Shown here: piece after piece, positions 33,206-44,008 of the stretch | Position numbering within the stretch: the stretch's first letter is position 1 | Layout of the letters: each line of letters opens with the position of its first letter | NCBI RefSeq assembly: GCF_015832195.1 | Contig: NC_052026.1 | Span: 17,889,013-17,953,012, forward strand | Origin: Motacilla alba alba | Taxonomy: Eukaryota > Chordata > Aves > Passeriformes > Motacillidae | DNA: 64,000 nucleotides | Direction of reading: 5' to 3' | Position numbers and translations under genes: made by a program | Notes under the pieces: generated by a model | The model's input: only the letters and a program-made list of their open reading frames with translations | What the model was told of the DNA's origin: nothing | The model's database searches: none

Positions 33206-33803
33206 GTTCATCCGAGTTAATGCTGAATCCTAAGATAATAAAAAGGGGATTTGCATTTAATTCCCACTTTCTAATTGCGTAGTAGAAGAAAACCCTGCAC
33301 CAGCAACAGAACTTGTAGATTTCTGTGAAAATGTTTTATCTTTACTTCAGTAAAAAAAGAAAAAAAATTAAAAAAAAAAAGCTCTCTCTGCTTCCCCAAT
33401 AGTTTTTTGATAAGTGGTAAAATATGAGCCGATGTGTATGAGATGGAAATGGTCCTTTGTGCTTCAAAACATGTACAAACTGCAGAGTTGCTGGTTCCTG
33501 ATAGGAAGACACATTTTAATAATTGTGCGATGAGAAACTGCTTAAGTACACATTGCAGATCAAATATTTGGAGTTAAGATGTTAGTCTATATAGATGGGT
33601 GATTGTAACTTTATTGCTATTAAGAAATTTCAAACTGCATTTATGCTTCTGTGTACATGAAATTAAGAAAATGGGCAAAATAATTAAGATTGATATTTCT
33701 TTAAGTCTGCTTTGTTTAATTTTGCTGTCTGCTCTCCTATAATGTTGAGTTCCTAATTGTACACAGTTTAGTGAAACCTAGAAGTATAAAGTTGTCGCCC
33801 ATC

Positions 33804-33809
33804 AATAAA
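33804..33809 (+). terminator. Distal poly(A) signal of USP10
   Basis: AATAAA in ATCAATAAAAGTCAC, followed at 33828-33855 by GGTGTGTGCGTGTGTGTGGG and a T-rich tail, a textbook downstream GU/U element. Cleavage is expected near 33820-33828. Confidence 0.85.
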
Positions 33810-35989
33810 AGTCACAAAGTTGGTTTAAGGTGTGTGCGTGTGTGTGGGTTTTGTTTTTCCTCAGGTTTGAATCCTGCCCTTGGAAACTCCAAACGTTTCT
33901 GTGTAGCACTTCTCAAAGTGTAGGGAGCCTTCTCCAAATGAAGTGGAGATGATTTTTCTTTGCTTTTACAACTTTTTGAAACTTCAGAAGTGTTCCTGTT
34001 TTGCATTCAGGTGGAGCTGAACTTGGAGGGGAGAGGGAAAGGGATGTGGTGGTCCCAGGGCTGAGCTCTGAGCAGCCAGGAGAGGGGATGGAATTCCTTC
34101 TGTGTCCTCCTGGAAGCTCCTGCACTGTTGTTTCTGAAGCAGATGATGTTTTGTTTGTCTCTTCTTCTGCCAGCTGACATGGTCCTGGAGAACTTTTGGT
34201 AAAAATATTTCCTTGATCAGCTGCCTGTTGCTTTCTCTAAAAAAACTCCTATAAATTATTTAATTCTTTGGTGGTGGTGGTGTTATGTCCGTATTTCATC
34301 ATGGGATGGTGGAAGCTCCCTGGCTTGTCCTGACTCTCCTGCCTTCTGGTGCTGTCCCACAGGAAGGAGTTTCCTGCCCAGAGCTGCTGCTGCAGGAAGG
34401 AGCATCCCCATGGCTCTTTGGGGTGGTCCTGCTCTGCTGAATCAGTGTGATGATGCTCTGGCATTGTTTTGGATGTCCAATGTATTGTTATGTTTTTGCT
34501 GCTTTATTAGGATTTTCTGATTTACAGGTGGTGACCGCTCGTGATTTTGGTGACGTTCCACCAATTTCAAAACTTATTTCTGTGCAAAGCTCACTTGGAT
34601 TTTGGCTGTTTGCAGGGAAAACCTCAGCTCCTGGAGCATTGGTGCTCCCATCCCTGTGATGGGAATTGCCCCAGAGCCCCAATGGTGAGAACTTGAAATC
34701 TTGGGGGACTGGGAGGTTGTTCCAAAAAAGAAAGAAACCAGGTTTTGAACTTACTGTTCTGTGCTGTTATTATTCACATCCTGTTTCTGGAACCTGGTTA
34801 AAGTGGTTTTCTGTTCAGCAGAAATCCTGGTTTTAATTAGTTCTGTACCTGTGTTGGGTATTTCCTTAGCTCTGTCTCCAGTGCAGTGTTAAAAAGTGCA
34901 TTTCTGATAGTGCAGGTTAACCTGAATAGTGCAGAGAAAACTGCAGGTGATCAGTAATTCATATATTACTTAATAAATGCTACATATGTTACCATTTTAA
35001 GAAATGGCAATGAGTCATTGCCAGTTTAAAAATCAAGTGTTGAAATTCTCTCAGTATGAGTTGAAATTGTCTCAGTATCACTTAAAAGTGAATTTTACAT
35101 TTTTTACTGAGAATATTACAAATGTATTTGTCACTGAAGTCCTTCTGCAGTGTATTAAAAGGGAAATAAAAGTATGTGGCAACAGTGATGTGGACACACA
35201 GCCACAAATTTTATTTTCTGTATTAACTCCTCCCATTGTTGCAAAACGAGAGCTTGCAGCTTTTGATCATTTGCTCTGGGTGTGATTATGTAAAACAAAA
35301 ACCCCAACACCCTCGATGATACACCGTAAATCCGGTGGTTGTTTACTGAGGTTTGAACCAGATTTTGTGAAATGTTTGGGGTTTTTTTCTTAATGCACAA
35401 TAAGACCTGAAATTTCCAAGATGAGAAACTGGATGTGCAGCTCCAGAGGGCTGTGGGGAAAACCTTGTGCCGTGAGCCAGATGTGCAGGGGAAGGGCTGG
35501 ATGGGCCAGGGGAGGAGGATTCCTAAAGCTACGGGGTGTTTGGGGCTGGGGGAAGGAGTTGTAAGTAGGAAACTGCTGTTTTCCACAATATCCTCTGGAG
35601 ATGATGTCCCTTAGGGCTGGGCTGGGCCGGGTCTGCTGCCAGGATGGATCCTGAGCTGTCAGCAGAGAGTTTTCTCTGTAAATGTGCTCTAAATCTGCTG
35701 CTTTTCACTAGGAATGAAGAGGACACCTTGGACATGCTGGGATGTTCCCAGCATGCTGGAGATCTGTGCAGTGGAGGGGAGTTAATTTCTGGCTGTCTAA
35801 TGACCCAGAGGATTTTTTGGAAATAATTTCTGTTGGTGAATAACCGGATGTGGTGGCTGCAGAGCTTGTGATAGCAGTTCACCTGCTCTGGGGTGAAATC
35901 TTCAAAGGTGGGTGCTGGGTTAAGGGTCCTGAACTGTTCCAGTCTGCCGATGTGACCAGGGAACCTGAGGGAACAAGGTGAGGGGTTTT

Positions 35990-36165
35990 CCTGGAATCCC
36001 AGACTGATCTGGGTTGGAAGGGACCTTAAAGCTCATCTTGTCCCAGCCCCTGCCATGGGCAGGGACACCTTCCACTAGGCCAGTTTGCTCCAAGCCCTGT
36101 CCAAGGGCTGGAGCAGCCACAGCTGCTCTGGACAGCCTGTGCCTCACCACCTTCACAGAGAAGGA
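35990..36165 (-). mobile_element. CR1 LINE 3'-end fragment
   Basis: GGGTTGGAAGGGACCTTAAA followed by GCTCATCTTGTCCCAGCCCC is the reverse complement of the CR1 3' tail. Diverged and truncated. Confidence 0.85.
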
Positions 36166-37586
36166 TTTTGTCATTTCAGTTCACATTTGAGTTGTACTTG
36201 GTGCAGTCAGTGGTGCCCCCTAAATTTTCTGAAATTGCTGCAGCTCGTGTTCTTATTTCATTGCTTTACATCAGCTTTTCACTGATTAAACGGGACAGAT
36301 TTATGGGGAGTTGTTCTCTTGCTCATCATCAGCTGCTGAAGCATTTGGGGGAATGTTCTTGAGTATGAGAAGGTGGAGAAGCTGCAGATGGACCTGGGTG
36401 GTCAGCCCAGGTGACCCCAAAACAGGAGAGCAGCAAGAAGGAACAAACTGGGGGCTCACAGTGCCAAGTAATGATTGTGTTTGGGAATAAATCCATCAAT
36501 GTATTCCCCTCCTGTGATTTGGATCCCCGGGCTGTTGGTTCGTCTGCTGGAGTAGCCTCTGGATTGCAGTGTGGTCGAGAGAGGGGCATCTCCACCCTGG
36601 ATGTGGCAGGGCTTCCCTGGCTCGCTCAGGTAAAGACAGCCCAGGCAGGAGGGGGCTGTGAGCAGGCAGCAAACGGGGTGATTCCCCCAAACCTGAGCCT
36701 GGCTGTGCCTGGTGCCCACCCAGGGGCTGCTGCTCCCCCTGTGCTCTCCCTGCTGGTGATCCCAGGCAAGCTCCTGCAGATCCCTGCTGCCACTGCATTC
36801 ACGCTGTTCATCCCCTTCATCCAGAGCAGGAGTCAAACCAGGGGATCCCCTGCAGCTCTGTGCCTCTCGCCCTGCCCTGCTTTGGGGCCATTCCTGCCGA
36901 GCTGTGTTTGGGTGGGAAATAAAGGAGCATTAATTCCAGTGGAGATCAAGACTCGCTGTCTGCCTGGTCAATTAGGAGGGCATAGGGAAATTTGTGTCTC
37001 TTCCCATTCATTGGCTATTACATTAAAAGCCTCTCTGCTAATATATACTTATATATGCAGCCTGCTTTATGTGGCTTTTACCACATATGAAATGGAGACG
37101 TTATAATCAAGGCAGTAATAACGAGGAATGATTAAAAGTAACTTCTGATTGTTTTGGCTTTGGTGGAACATATGACCCCAAGCTGCTGACTCAAGACAAA
37201 ATGAGGTGGGTAAAAATTCTTGTTCCAGGCTGTGCTCATCCCTGAGCACAACCAGGCCCTGTGTGTGTCTTGTACAGTGAAACCATCCTGGTGTATGTTA
37301 AAAAAATAAATTTAAAAATCCAATCTTTGTAAAGCAGCCAGGTTGATGGAGCAATCAGACAGCCCAAACCATCCTACAGGGATTCATTTCCCATAGGGAT
37401 ATTTGCGGAGATTACAAAATACCAAATTCCTCTGAGGTCTGGAAATTATTTGTACGTCGGTATGTGAGATTTAAAATGAGTTAATTCAGCTTTATGGTAA
37501 TTGGAGTGAGCAGCACCTTCTGAGGGCTGTGAGTCAGGGCTGGGGAGCTGCGTGGTTTCGGGGTGGCAGCCTGTGTGGGGGCACCA

Positions 37587-37838
37587 GGGTTCACTGTGTT
37601 GGGGTGAAATTCACTGTGTTTTGGGGAAATTAGGAACTGGGGGGGGGGGCTGCAGCATCTTTCAGCTAATTAAATAAGCCCGGAGCAAACTCACTGATCC
37701 AGAGGGAATCAAAAGGGTTCACTGTGTTGGGGTGAAATTCACTGTGTTTTGGGGAAATTAGGAACTGGGGGGGCTGCAGCATCTTTCAGCTAATTAAATC
37801 AGCCCAGAGCAAACTCACTGATCCAGAGGGAATCAAAA
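37587..37838. repeat. 128-bp tandem duplication (2 copies)
   Basis: Copy 1 is 37587-37714 and copy 2 is 37715-37838. Both start GGGTTCACTGTGTTGGGGTG and end GATCCAGAGGGAATCAAAA. They differ by the length of a G run and a few substitutions. Within each copy, TTCACTGTGTT is itself repeated. Confidence 0.95.
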
Positions 37839-39571
37839 CAGCAAGGGGGGAAAAAAGAAAATACAAGAGGATACAGTGATTTTACAGTAAAGCAGTGCAG
37901 AACCTTCTGTCAGCCCAGTTCTGGGTGGTCTTTGAGTTGCCTGCGTTGGTGTCAAAATCTGAGCTTTTTTGGGAGCAAACTGCCCAAACTGCACTGAACG
38001 ACTCCTGGCAGGGCAGAAGTGCCAGGTCCAACTGCTGGACCACGTGTTGTTGGTTCCCATACACAGTTTGTTTGGAAGTAAATAGAAACTCTTTGTAAAT
38101 ACAGCTGGGAGAGTGTGGGCAGCGGGAAGAGCAGCCAGAGGGGCTGCTGTGGCTGCACCAGGCTGTGGGACTGGCACTGACTGGTGAGGACTGGCTGCCC
38201 ATCTCAGCTTGAACTGGGCTGCAAGAGACAACCCCAGTGCTGACAATCTGTTCCTTCTTGAAAAATTCTCAGGAAAATGGTGTCAGAGATGGAACCAGCC
38301 TCGATGCTGATTCAGAGGGTTCTTTCTTTGCTCAGAGCAGTGGTGCTCTCCCAGCTGCCAATATTTGCTCCTCTGCTCCTGCTCTGTTGAACGAGTTTGA
38401 TAAATGTCCCTGTGCTTTCTGAGCGCTGCTGGCTTTAAACAAACCTCTGGGAATATCTTGTAAACTCCCTCCTGGTAAACAGTAAATAAAAGTGGTTGGT
38501 GTTTTGCCTGAAGGAAGAAATAAATATTGACTGGTTAGAAGAATGGAAGGACTTTTTTTTTCCCCAAGAACTTCGGAAAGAGGACAAGGCAGTGCATTTG
38601 GAAAAAATCAGAGCTGCTTTTCTTGGATGTGCCAGCTCCCAGGAGATGGGTGCTCCCCTGGCTCCGTGCTGGGTGTGGCCGGTGCCCCTCCTCGGGGGAC
38701 ATCCCTGGGGATGTGCTGACCTCGGTGCGGGATGCAGATCCCACGGGAATCCCGGGATGCTGGTGCCGTGACACACTCACGTTGTTACTCACGACAGTGG
38801 TTTGGGTTTTCCCTGTTTGTTTACTTCGAGAAAAAGGAAGGAACTTTTAGCTTGTCTTTTGCTCAATCGTTTCCTTTCACAGCGAGTAAAACCACGGAGC
38901 TGGATGCCAAAGCCGGAGCTGTTGGGACATCGGCAGAGGTGAGTGCTGCCTGCGCGTTTCACCGACTCTGTGTTCCCTATTCCCTGCGGCTCCCGCTCTC
39001 GCACCGGAGGAATGTCCGCGCTGGGAGAGCTTTGGCAGCAAACTAGAGTGCGATTAATCTCCTGTTCCCAGCAAAAGTCCGGCTCTGGAAAAAAAAAAGG
39101 GGGATGCCATGGGGTTTTACTGGAGGGGCTGGATTTCCCTGTGAGGAGCGGGACTGGCTGAGCCGGCAGCCGGGGGCAGAGAGCTGCCTTCAGTCCCTTC
39201 CAGGGAACATTCCTGTCTGGAATTTCCCCTCCCCTGTCACCGGAGCCCTCACCGCGGGTCGCGGTCCCCCCTGTGCGGGGAGGATTCCCCGTGCCCTGGA
39301 ATTCCTGGCCGCGAGTCCCAGAGCCGACTGCTGGGACAGCACAGCGAGCACTTTATAGGATCAGGGCTGCCCTCCTCCTCCTCTTCCCTCCCGCCTTAGG
39401 GAGGATGGTCCCGCTCCTCTGAGCCCCAATGACTGCCCGTGAGCTGCTGCGATCCCGGCCAACACCCCTCTCCCCGTGGCTTTTCCCCCCTTTTCCCCTC
39501 CCTCTGCTCGTTTCTGCTCCACGCCCGTTGTCACAGGGGATGATGCAGGGTTCTCCCCTCTGCCTGGAGAG

Positions 39572-39579
39572 CATAAATA
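39572..39579 (+). promoter_or_regulatory. TATA-like box of the proposed CRISPLD2 promoter
   Basis: CATAAATA in a GC-rich context (GAGAGCATAAATACCACCGGG). An initiator-like GAGACTGCACTTGG lies about 25-30 bp downstream. A first exon ending in a consensus donor follows, which makes this the best TSS candidate. Confidence 0.5.
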
Positions 39580-39599
39580 CCACCGGGCAGCTCCGGGAG

Positions 39600-39774
39600 A
39601 CTGCACTTGGTCCGAGTCGCTGAGCCCAGACCTTGCACATCTCGCACCTCCTGAGGCTTATTCCATCCTTTCCCCCCTCCTCCTCGTTTGAATATATCAT
39701 ATACATTAATTTATTTCCCACAAGCAGGCTTGGAGGAGCTGCAATTACCTGGAGACTTGGAAGTACTCAGCAAG
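39600..39774 (+). other. CRISPLD2: Proposed CRISPLD2 non-coding exon 1
   Basis: Inferred from the TATA-like box at 39572 and the perfect donor CAGCAAG|GTAAGT at 39775. CRISPLD2 orthologs have a non-coding first exon. The start is approximate, and no ORF of note is present. Confidence 0.5.
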
Positions 39775-40456
39775 GTAAGTCTAAAATTCAGTCCTGGCTG
39801 CTGAAGTTTTGGGTTTGGGGGTGGTGGGAGTGCAAGAAATGTCCCTTAAGAAGGCACAGTTTTAGTAACTTCTCAAAAAAAGTTGCCTGGATGGTATAAA
39901 ATAACACAATGCTGTCTGAGCTGCCCTCATGTGTGCCCTGCAGAATTTAATGCAAGACTAACAAGCATTAATCTGGAATGAATGGGAGGAGTTTGCAAGT
40001 ACAGGAGTGGATTTCTATGCAAATAGAAGATATCCAAGGGATGCTGTTGCAGTCCCCGGAGCCGATACCTGTGGGCACGTTTGTGTGCTCCAGGCTGCCT
40101 GTGTTTGTGCAGCTCTGCTCTCAAGTCTTGTAGGAAAGGAATTTCAGCATCACCACGTGTGGTGTCTGTTGCCAGTGGGTTCTCCGTGTGGTTTTACATA
40201 GAAACTCACTCGCTTGGGTTCTGTGGGAGTGGACTGACAAGGAAGATCCAGATGTTTTAGCCTTGAAAATGCTGAATCTGTGGTGTGTCCAGTGCAATGT
40301 GTCGCTGTTGTCCTGTGTCTAGGAGCTTGTCATCCTCCTTGCCTTTGGAAGCCAACACAATTCTGCAAAGCTTGGGGTGTGTGCATCCCAGGGAAAGAGA
40401 CGACCTGGGTTTACTGCATCATGTTGTGGCTTTATCCCTGGATTTCTTTGCACAGG

Positions 40457-40550
40457 TTAAAGTTGATCCCAGGCTAAAAGCTGATCCCAGGCTAACTCAG
40501 GTTAGAAGCTGATCCCAGGCTCAGTTTAGAAACTGATCCCAGGCTAACTC
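40457..40550. repeat. Four-copy TGATCCCAGGCT short repeat
   Basis: TTGATCCCAGGCT, CTGATCCCAGGCTAACT, CTGATCCCAGGCTCA and CTGATCCCAGGCTAACT occur in tandem with irregular 17-31 bp spacing. Confidence 0.85.
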
Positions 40551-43107
40551 CCCTCTGCTTCACTGTTTTCAATGCTCTCCTGACACCCTGAGATAACTTT
40601 TCATTTTCCTTCCTTGCCAGCTGGTGCCATGTGTAACTCCACAGGCCCTGGGATTTTTTAGCTGCAAATGTCACCCATAACCCAGGAGCAGGAGCCCACT
40701 CGTGTGCTTCACCAGGGAGGCAGTCAAACCTCAGTGTCCCTAAGGGAAAGAGGTGACATGGGGACATGAATGCAGGATCAGCCTGCATGTGGCTTTAGCA
40801 GTGTCTCTGCCAGGCTTCAGATGTGACCAGCTCTCCTGCTTTCCGTGCAGAGCAGACACCATCCATTAGCTGGGGAAATAGCTTTCTAAAAATAACCTTT
40901 CCCTAAGTCCGGTGCTGCACTTTAACTCCCTCAGACCCCAGAAGAAGGCCTCCCGTTTCTCCCCACTTCGGACAGGCTTTCCAGCATATTCAGGAGTCCT
41001 TTTCTGCTGACTCAGTAGTTTCTGATGGCTCCCAGATGTTCACCTGGCACCAGTGTCAAGGGCCTGATGTGTTCAAAAGGAGGTTGTGCTCCTCTCGAAC
41101 CCTTGAAATCAACAGCAGAGGCTTCCTCAGCTGACTGTCAGCTGATAATTTTCTGTGAATAAAGTCAAACCCCAGCTCAAAGGCAGTGTGATTTCAGCCT
41201 CCCTGGGTGAGGCATTGCCCAGCCCTGCAGGGCACTGGGACAGCCTGGGCAGGAGCACACACGCCCCAGTGCTTCTTTGCACCTGGGCATGAGGATACTG
41301 AGAGGCAGATGGATGGACATCTGAAATCTGTGGCAGCCTTCTGAAACGTGAGCATCTTCCAGCTGCTTTCAATTCACCTGGCCAGGGAGCTCTCTGCTCC
41401 CTGTCCCTCTCTGATCCCTTTATCCTTCCTTGGGATGCTCAGCGCTCCTCACCTCAAGCCGAAGCAGAGGAAGGGACTTGCACACCCCGAGTGAAATAGA
41501 AGATTAAGCCAAAGTGACCTAATTTTACTGAGGTGCTGCTATCCTTTTGCTGGCAAGTGGGACCCAGGGAAGCTCATCCCGAGGAATAAAGCACCATCTG
41601 TTGGGAGGTTTTGGCCGCCTCGCCGAGCCAGACGCGCTGGCCTCGCTGCGGAGCCGTGAGCGGGGCAGCTCCTCTGCCTCTCAGATGCTACAGCTGATTT
41701 TTTTCAATCTGCCCTTTCTGAAAGTTCACTGTTTGCCTTAGATGGGTGGTGGATTTGGGCTCCTGTTTAGCCAAGGGCAGGCGGCCAAACGAGGGGTGCA
41801 ACGGCCGCCTCTGAGCGCCGGCTGTTCCTGCAGGGAGGGCTGCCGGGGCTAAATGGCCACATTGTGAATGGCCGTGGCAATGCAGCTATTTTTAAACTCT
41901 CAGGGAAGTGCCTCAAAGTAGGAATTGTTCCCTGGATTTGGGTCAGACAGTCTACAAAAGCAACTGCTCCTTCTCCCCTACCCCTCTGCAGCCGGGTTAG
42001 AAAGTCGGGCTCCTGCCTGGGGGGAAGCGCATGCCGCAAGCGGGGCTGAGAGGAGGATGAGGTTAAAGGAGTGTTTGTCCCCGTGCCACCGAGCGTCCTG
42101 CCCTCCAGGTGTGCCTGCAGCTGGGGACAAGGCGCGCGTGTTCGCCTTGCTCTTCGGAGCAGGAAATGATGAGAAGCTGTTACCTAAACTGAGCAAATTA
42201 CATCCTGCATTGTTGTACCCAGGCAAAGGCTTAATGCGCTGCCTGGAGAGAGGCTGAGGGCAGCTGGTTTTCATCTGCCTCGACGTTCAATCCAAGAAAG
42301 AAGCCTCAAGCAGGGACTCGGTGTCTTTTGTGCAGTCAGCCAACAAGTTTTCGGGGGTTCTCGGTGTTCTCAGAGGTTTTTGGGGGTCTGTGCCTGTGCA
42401 AAGCACCCCGTGCTTGCCGCTGTTCTCCTCAGATGCTGCTGTAGTGGGTTGGGGGAACAGGGGCTTGGGGTTTTGTGCTCAAGTGTAGCTTTTAGCTGGG
42501 AGTTAGATGGCTGTTCCCTGCTCTGGTTGGCTTCCAACTCATCTGGTCCCAGAGTGTCCAAATCCCGTGTCATTGGATGAAGCTTCTCGAATAATTCCTG
42601 CTAATCTGGGGGTTGTTTCCTGCCGCTGCAGAGGAATGCTTTCAGCGTGGTTTTCAACAGTGCTGTCAAAACCAGATCCTCACCTCGTGTTGGAGACAGG
42701 GATGGGGAAGCTTTCTGCCAAAAATTAACCCTAAGGAGGGAGATCCTGTTCTTGCTCTGTCTGTAGAGGTGTTTCTTGCCCTGAATGGATTGATCCTGCT
42801 CCGGGGGCTCTTGGATCCCACTGGAGAGCAGTGCGTGCTGCACAGCCTCCTGTGAATAGCTGCTGATCCAAGTAAAACCAGCCAAGACGCTCAAGGATCT
42901 CTGGGTGGATAAACTGGAGCACGGGGGGGGTGGAAGCGCTCACTGGGAATGACAGGTGGAGCAGGAGCACTACGGAGCAAGGGCCAGGGATTAAACGAAG
43001 CTGCTCAAAGCCCAAAGACCACTCTGTCGGTGCTGACGGCATCCGAGTGCCTGGGAACACCTAATCTGGCCGGGGGAGGGCGGCTGCTCCCGCTGCTCCA
43101 TCACTCA

Positions 43108-43215
43108 CATCCCTGGCGCCGCTCCCGCCCGCCGGGAAGCGTCAGCAGAGCCCCGGTGCGTCAGTGCCAGCGGGGACCGCGGCTGCTCGGCCCCGCCGCG
43201 ACATTTCCCAAACAC
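43108..43215. promoter_or_regulatory. CpG-dense cluster upstream of the CRISPLD2 start exon
   Basis: Short GC-rich segment with CGCCGCTCCCGCCCGCCGGG and two GCGTCAG motifs (AP-1/CRE-like). It lies about 550 bp before the ATG exon. It may be an alternative promoter or enhancer; function is not shown. Confidence 0.35.
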
Positions 43216-43694
43216 AGCCGCTCTCCCCCTGCTCTGCTGCAGCCTCAGAGCAGCTCTTGCTGCCGCATGACCTCCTCATGCGGCTGGCTGGGGATTTTAC
43301 TTTCCCTTTTATTCGTGAAACGGTGAATCTCGGCTTTGCCAGCTGCTCTTTGGGGGCACAGCTCCAAATGTCCCCCTGCCTGTGAAGGGATGGAGCTGGG
43401 GTTACTCAGAGCTGGTGGGCATTGCGGGGTGGCAGCTCCATCGGGGTGCAGAAGGCATCCTCCTGCATGCCTGGGAAGGGTTCATTCCCAAATCAGCATC
43501 AGTGGAATTCCCGGGTGTAATAACCTGAGTCCTGTGGTGCTGTTCGGATCTTCCTGTCTTTGGGCTGAGCAATAATTTTAAGCGCCACTCTTTTCCCAGC
43601 TCAGATCTGGGCTGTGTGACCTCGTTGTTGGGGGACAAATGCACTGGAGCTCCCGTGGCACTGCTCTGACTGCCTGTTTCTCCCCAAATTCCAG

Positions 43695-43765
43695 ACCTGC
43701 ACTGAGCCACAAGAGTTCCTGCACGAAAACCCAGCATCACCTTCATCTCTGCTTCAGCTGGCAGC
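43695..43765 (+). other. CRISPLD2: CRISPLD2 5' UTR part of exon 2
   Basis: The pyrimidine-rich acceptor TTTCTCCCCAAATTCCAG ends at 43694. The 71 nt before the ATG are inferred to be untranslated leader. Confidence 0.6.
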
Positions 43766-44008
43766 ATGACTCCTGCCCTGCCTTGGATCATTCCTCTTGG
43801 ATGTGTGCTGCTGCTGACAAAGACAGCTGAGTGCTTTATCTTGCCCAACTCGAGTCACCTGGAGAGCATCCTGAGTAAATACCAGGATGGGGAAGCCCAC
43901 TCCAGGTCCAAGAGAGCCATTTTATTCTCAGACAGGCAGGAGATACTGATGCTCCACAATAAACTGAGAGGTCAGGTGTACCCAGTGGCCTCTAACATGG
44001 AACACATG
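43766..44008 (+). CDS. CRISPLD2: CRISPLD2 coding exon 2 (signal peptide, propeptide, CAP start)
   Basis: 81 codons from the ATG to GTGAGT, phase 0. [20 protein letters not shown] is a signal peptide; RSKR then AILF suggests furin-type cleavage; [14 protein letters not shown] begins the CAP domain. This ATG is chosen because it aligns with the human start and has a hydrophobic leader directly after it. Confidence 0.95.

Larger units (their letters stand above)
32947..33825 (+). other. USP10: USP10 3' UTR
   Basis: AT-rich sequence after the stop, with a poly-T run at about 33056-33076 and several AATAAA hexamers. The 3' end is inferred from the distal signal at 33804 and the GU-rich stretch after it. 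Confidence 0.8.
33826..39571. other. USP10-CRISPLD2 intergenic region
   Basis: No recognised gene. It contains an antisense CR1 (35990-36165), a 128-bp tandem duplication (37587-37838), an isolated 231-codon frame at 36411-37106, an AT-rich block near 37000-37210, and a possible 56-nt exon at 38883-38938. GC content rises towards the CRISPLD2 promoter. Confidence 0.75.
39775..43694 (+). other. CRISPLD2: Proposed CRISPLD2 intron 1
   Basis: Holds a four-fold GATCCCAGGCT repeat (40457-40550), scattered CpG-rich patches at 41620-42140 and a dense CpG cluster at 43108-43215. No coding exon recognised. Confidence 0.55.

Noticed and set aside
39353..39721. 122-codon minus-strand frame at the CRISPLD2 promoter (divergent gene?)
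   Set aside because: Low-complexity Arg/Gly/Ser peptide in GC-rich DNA, no splice or family support.
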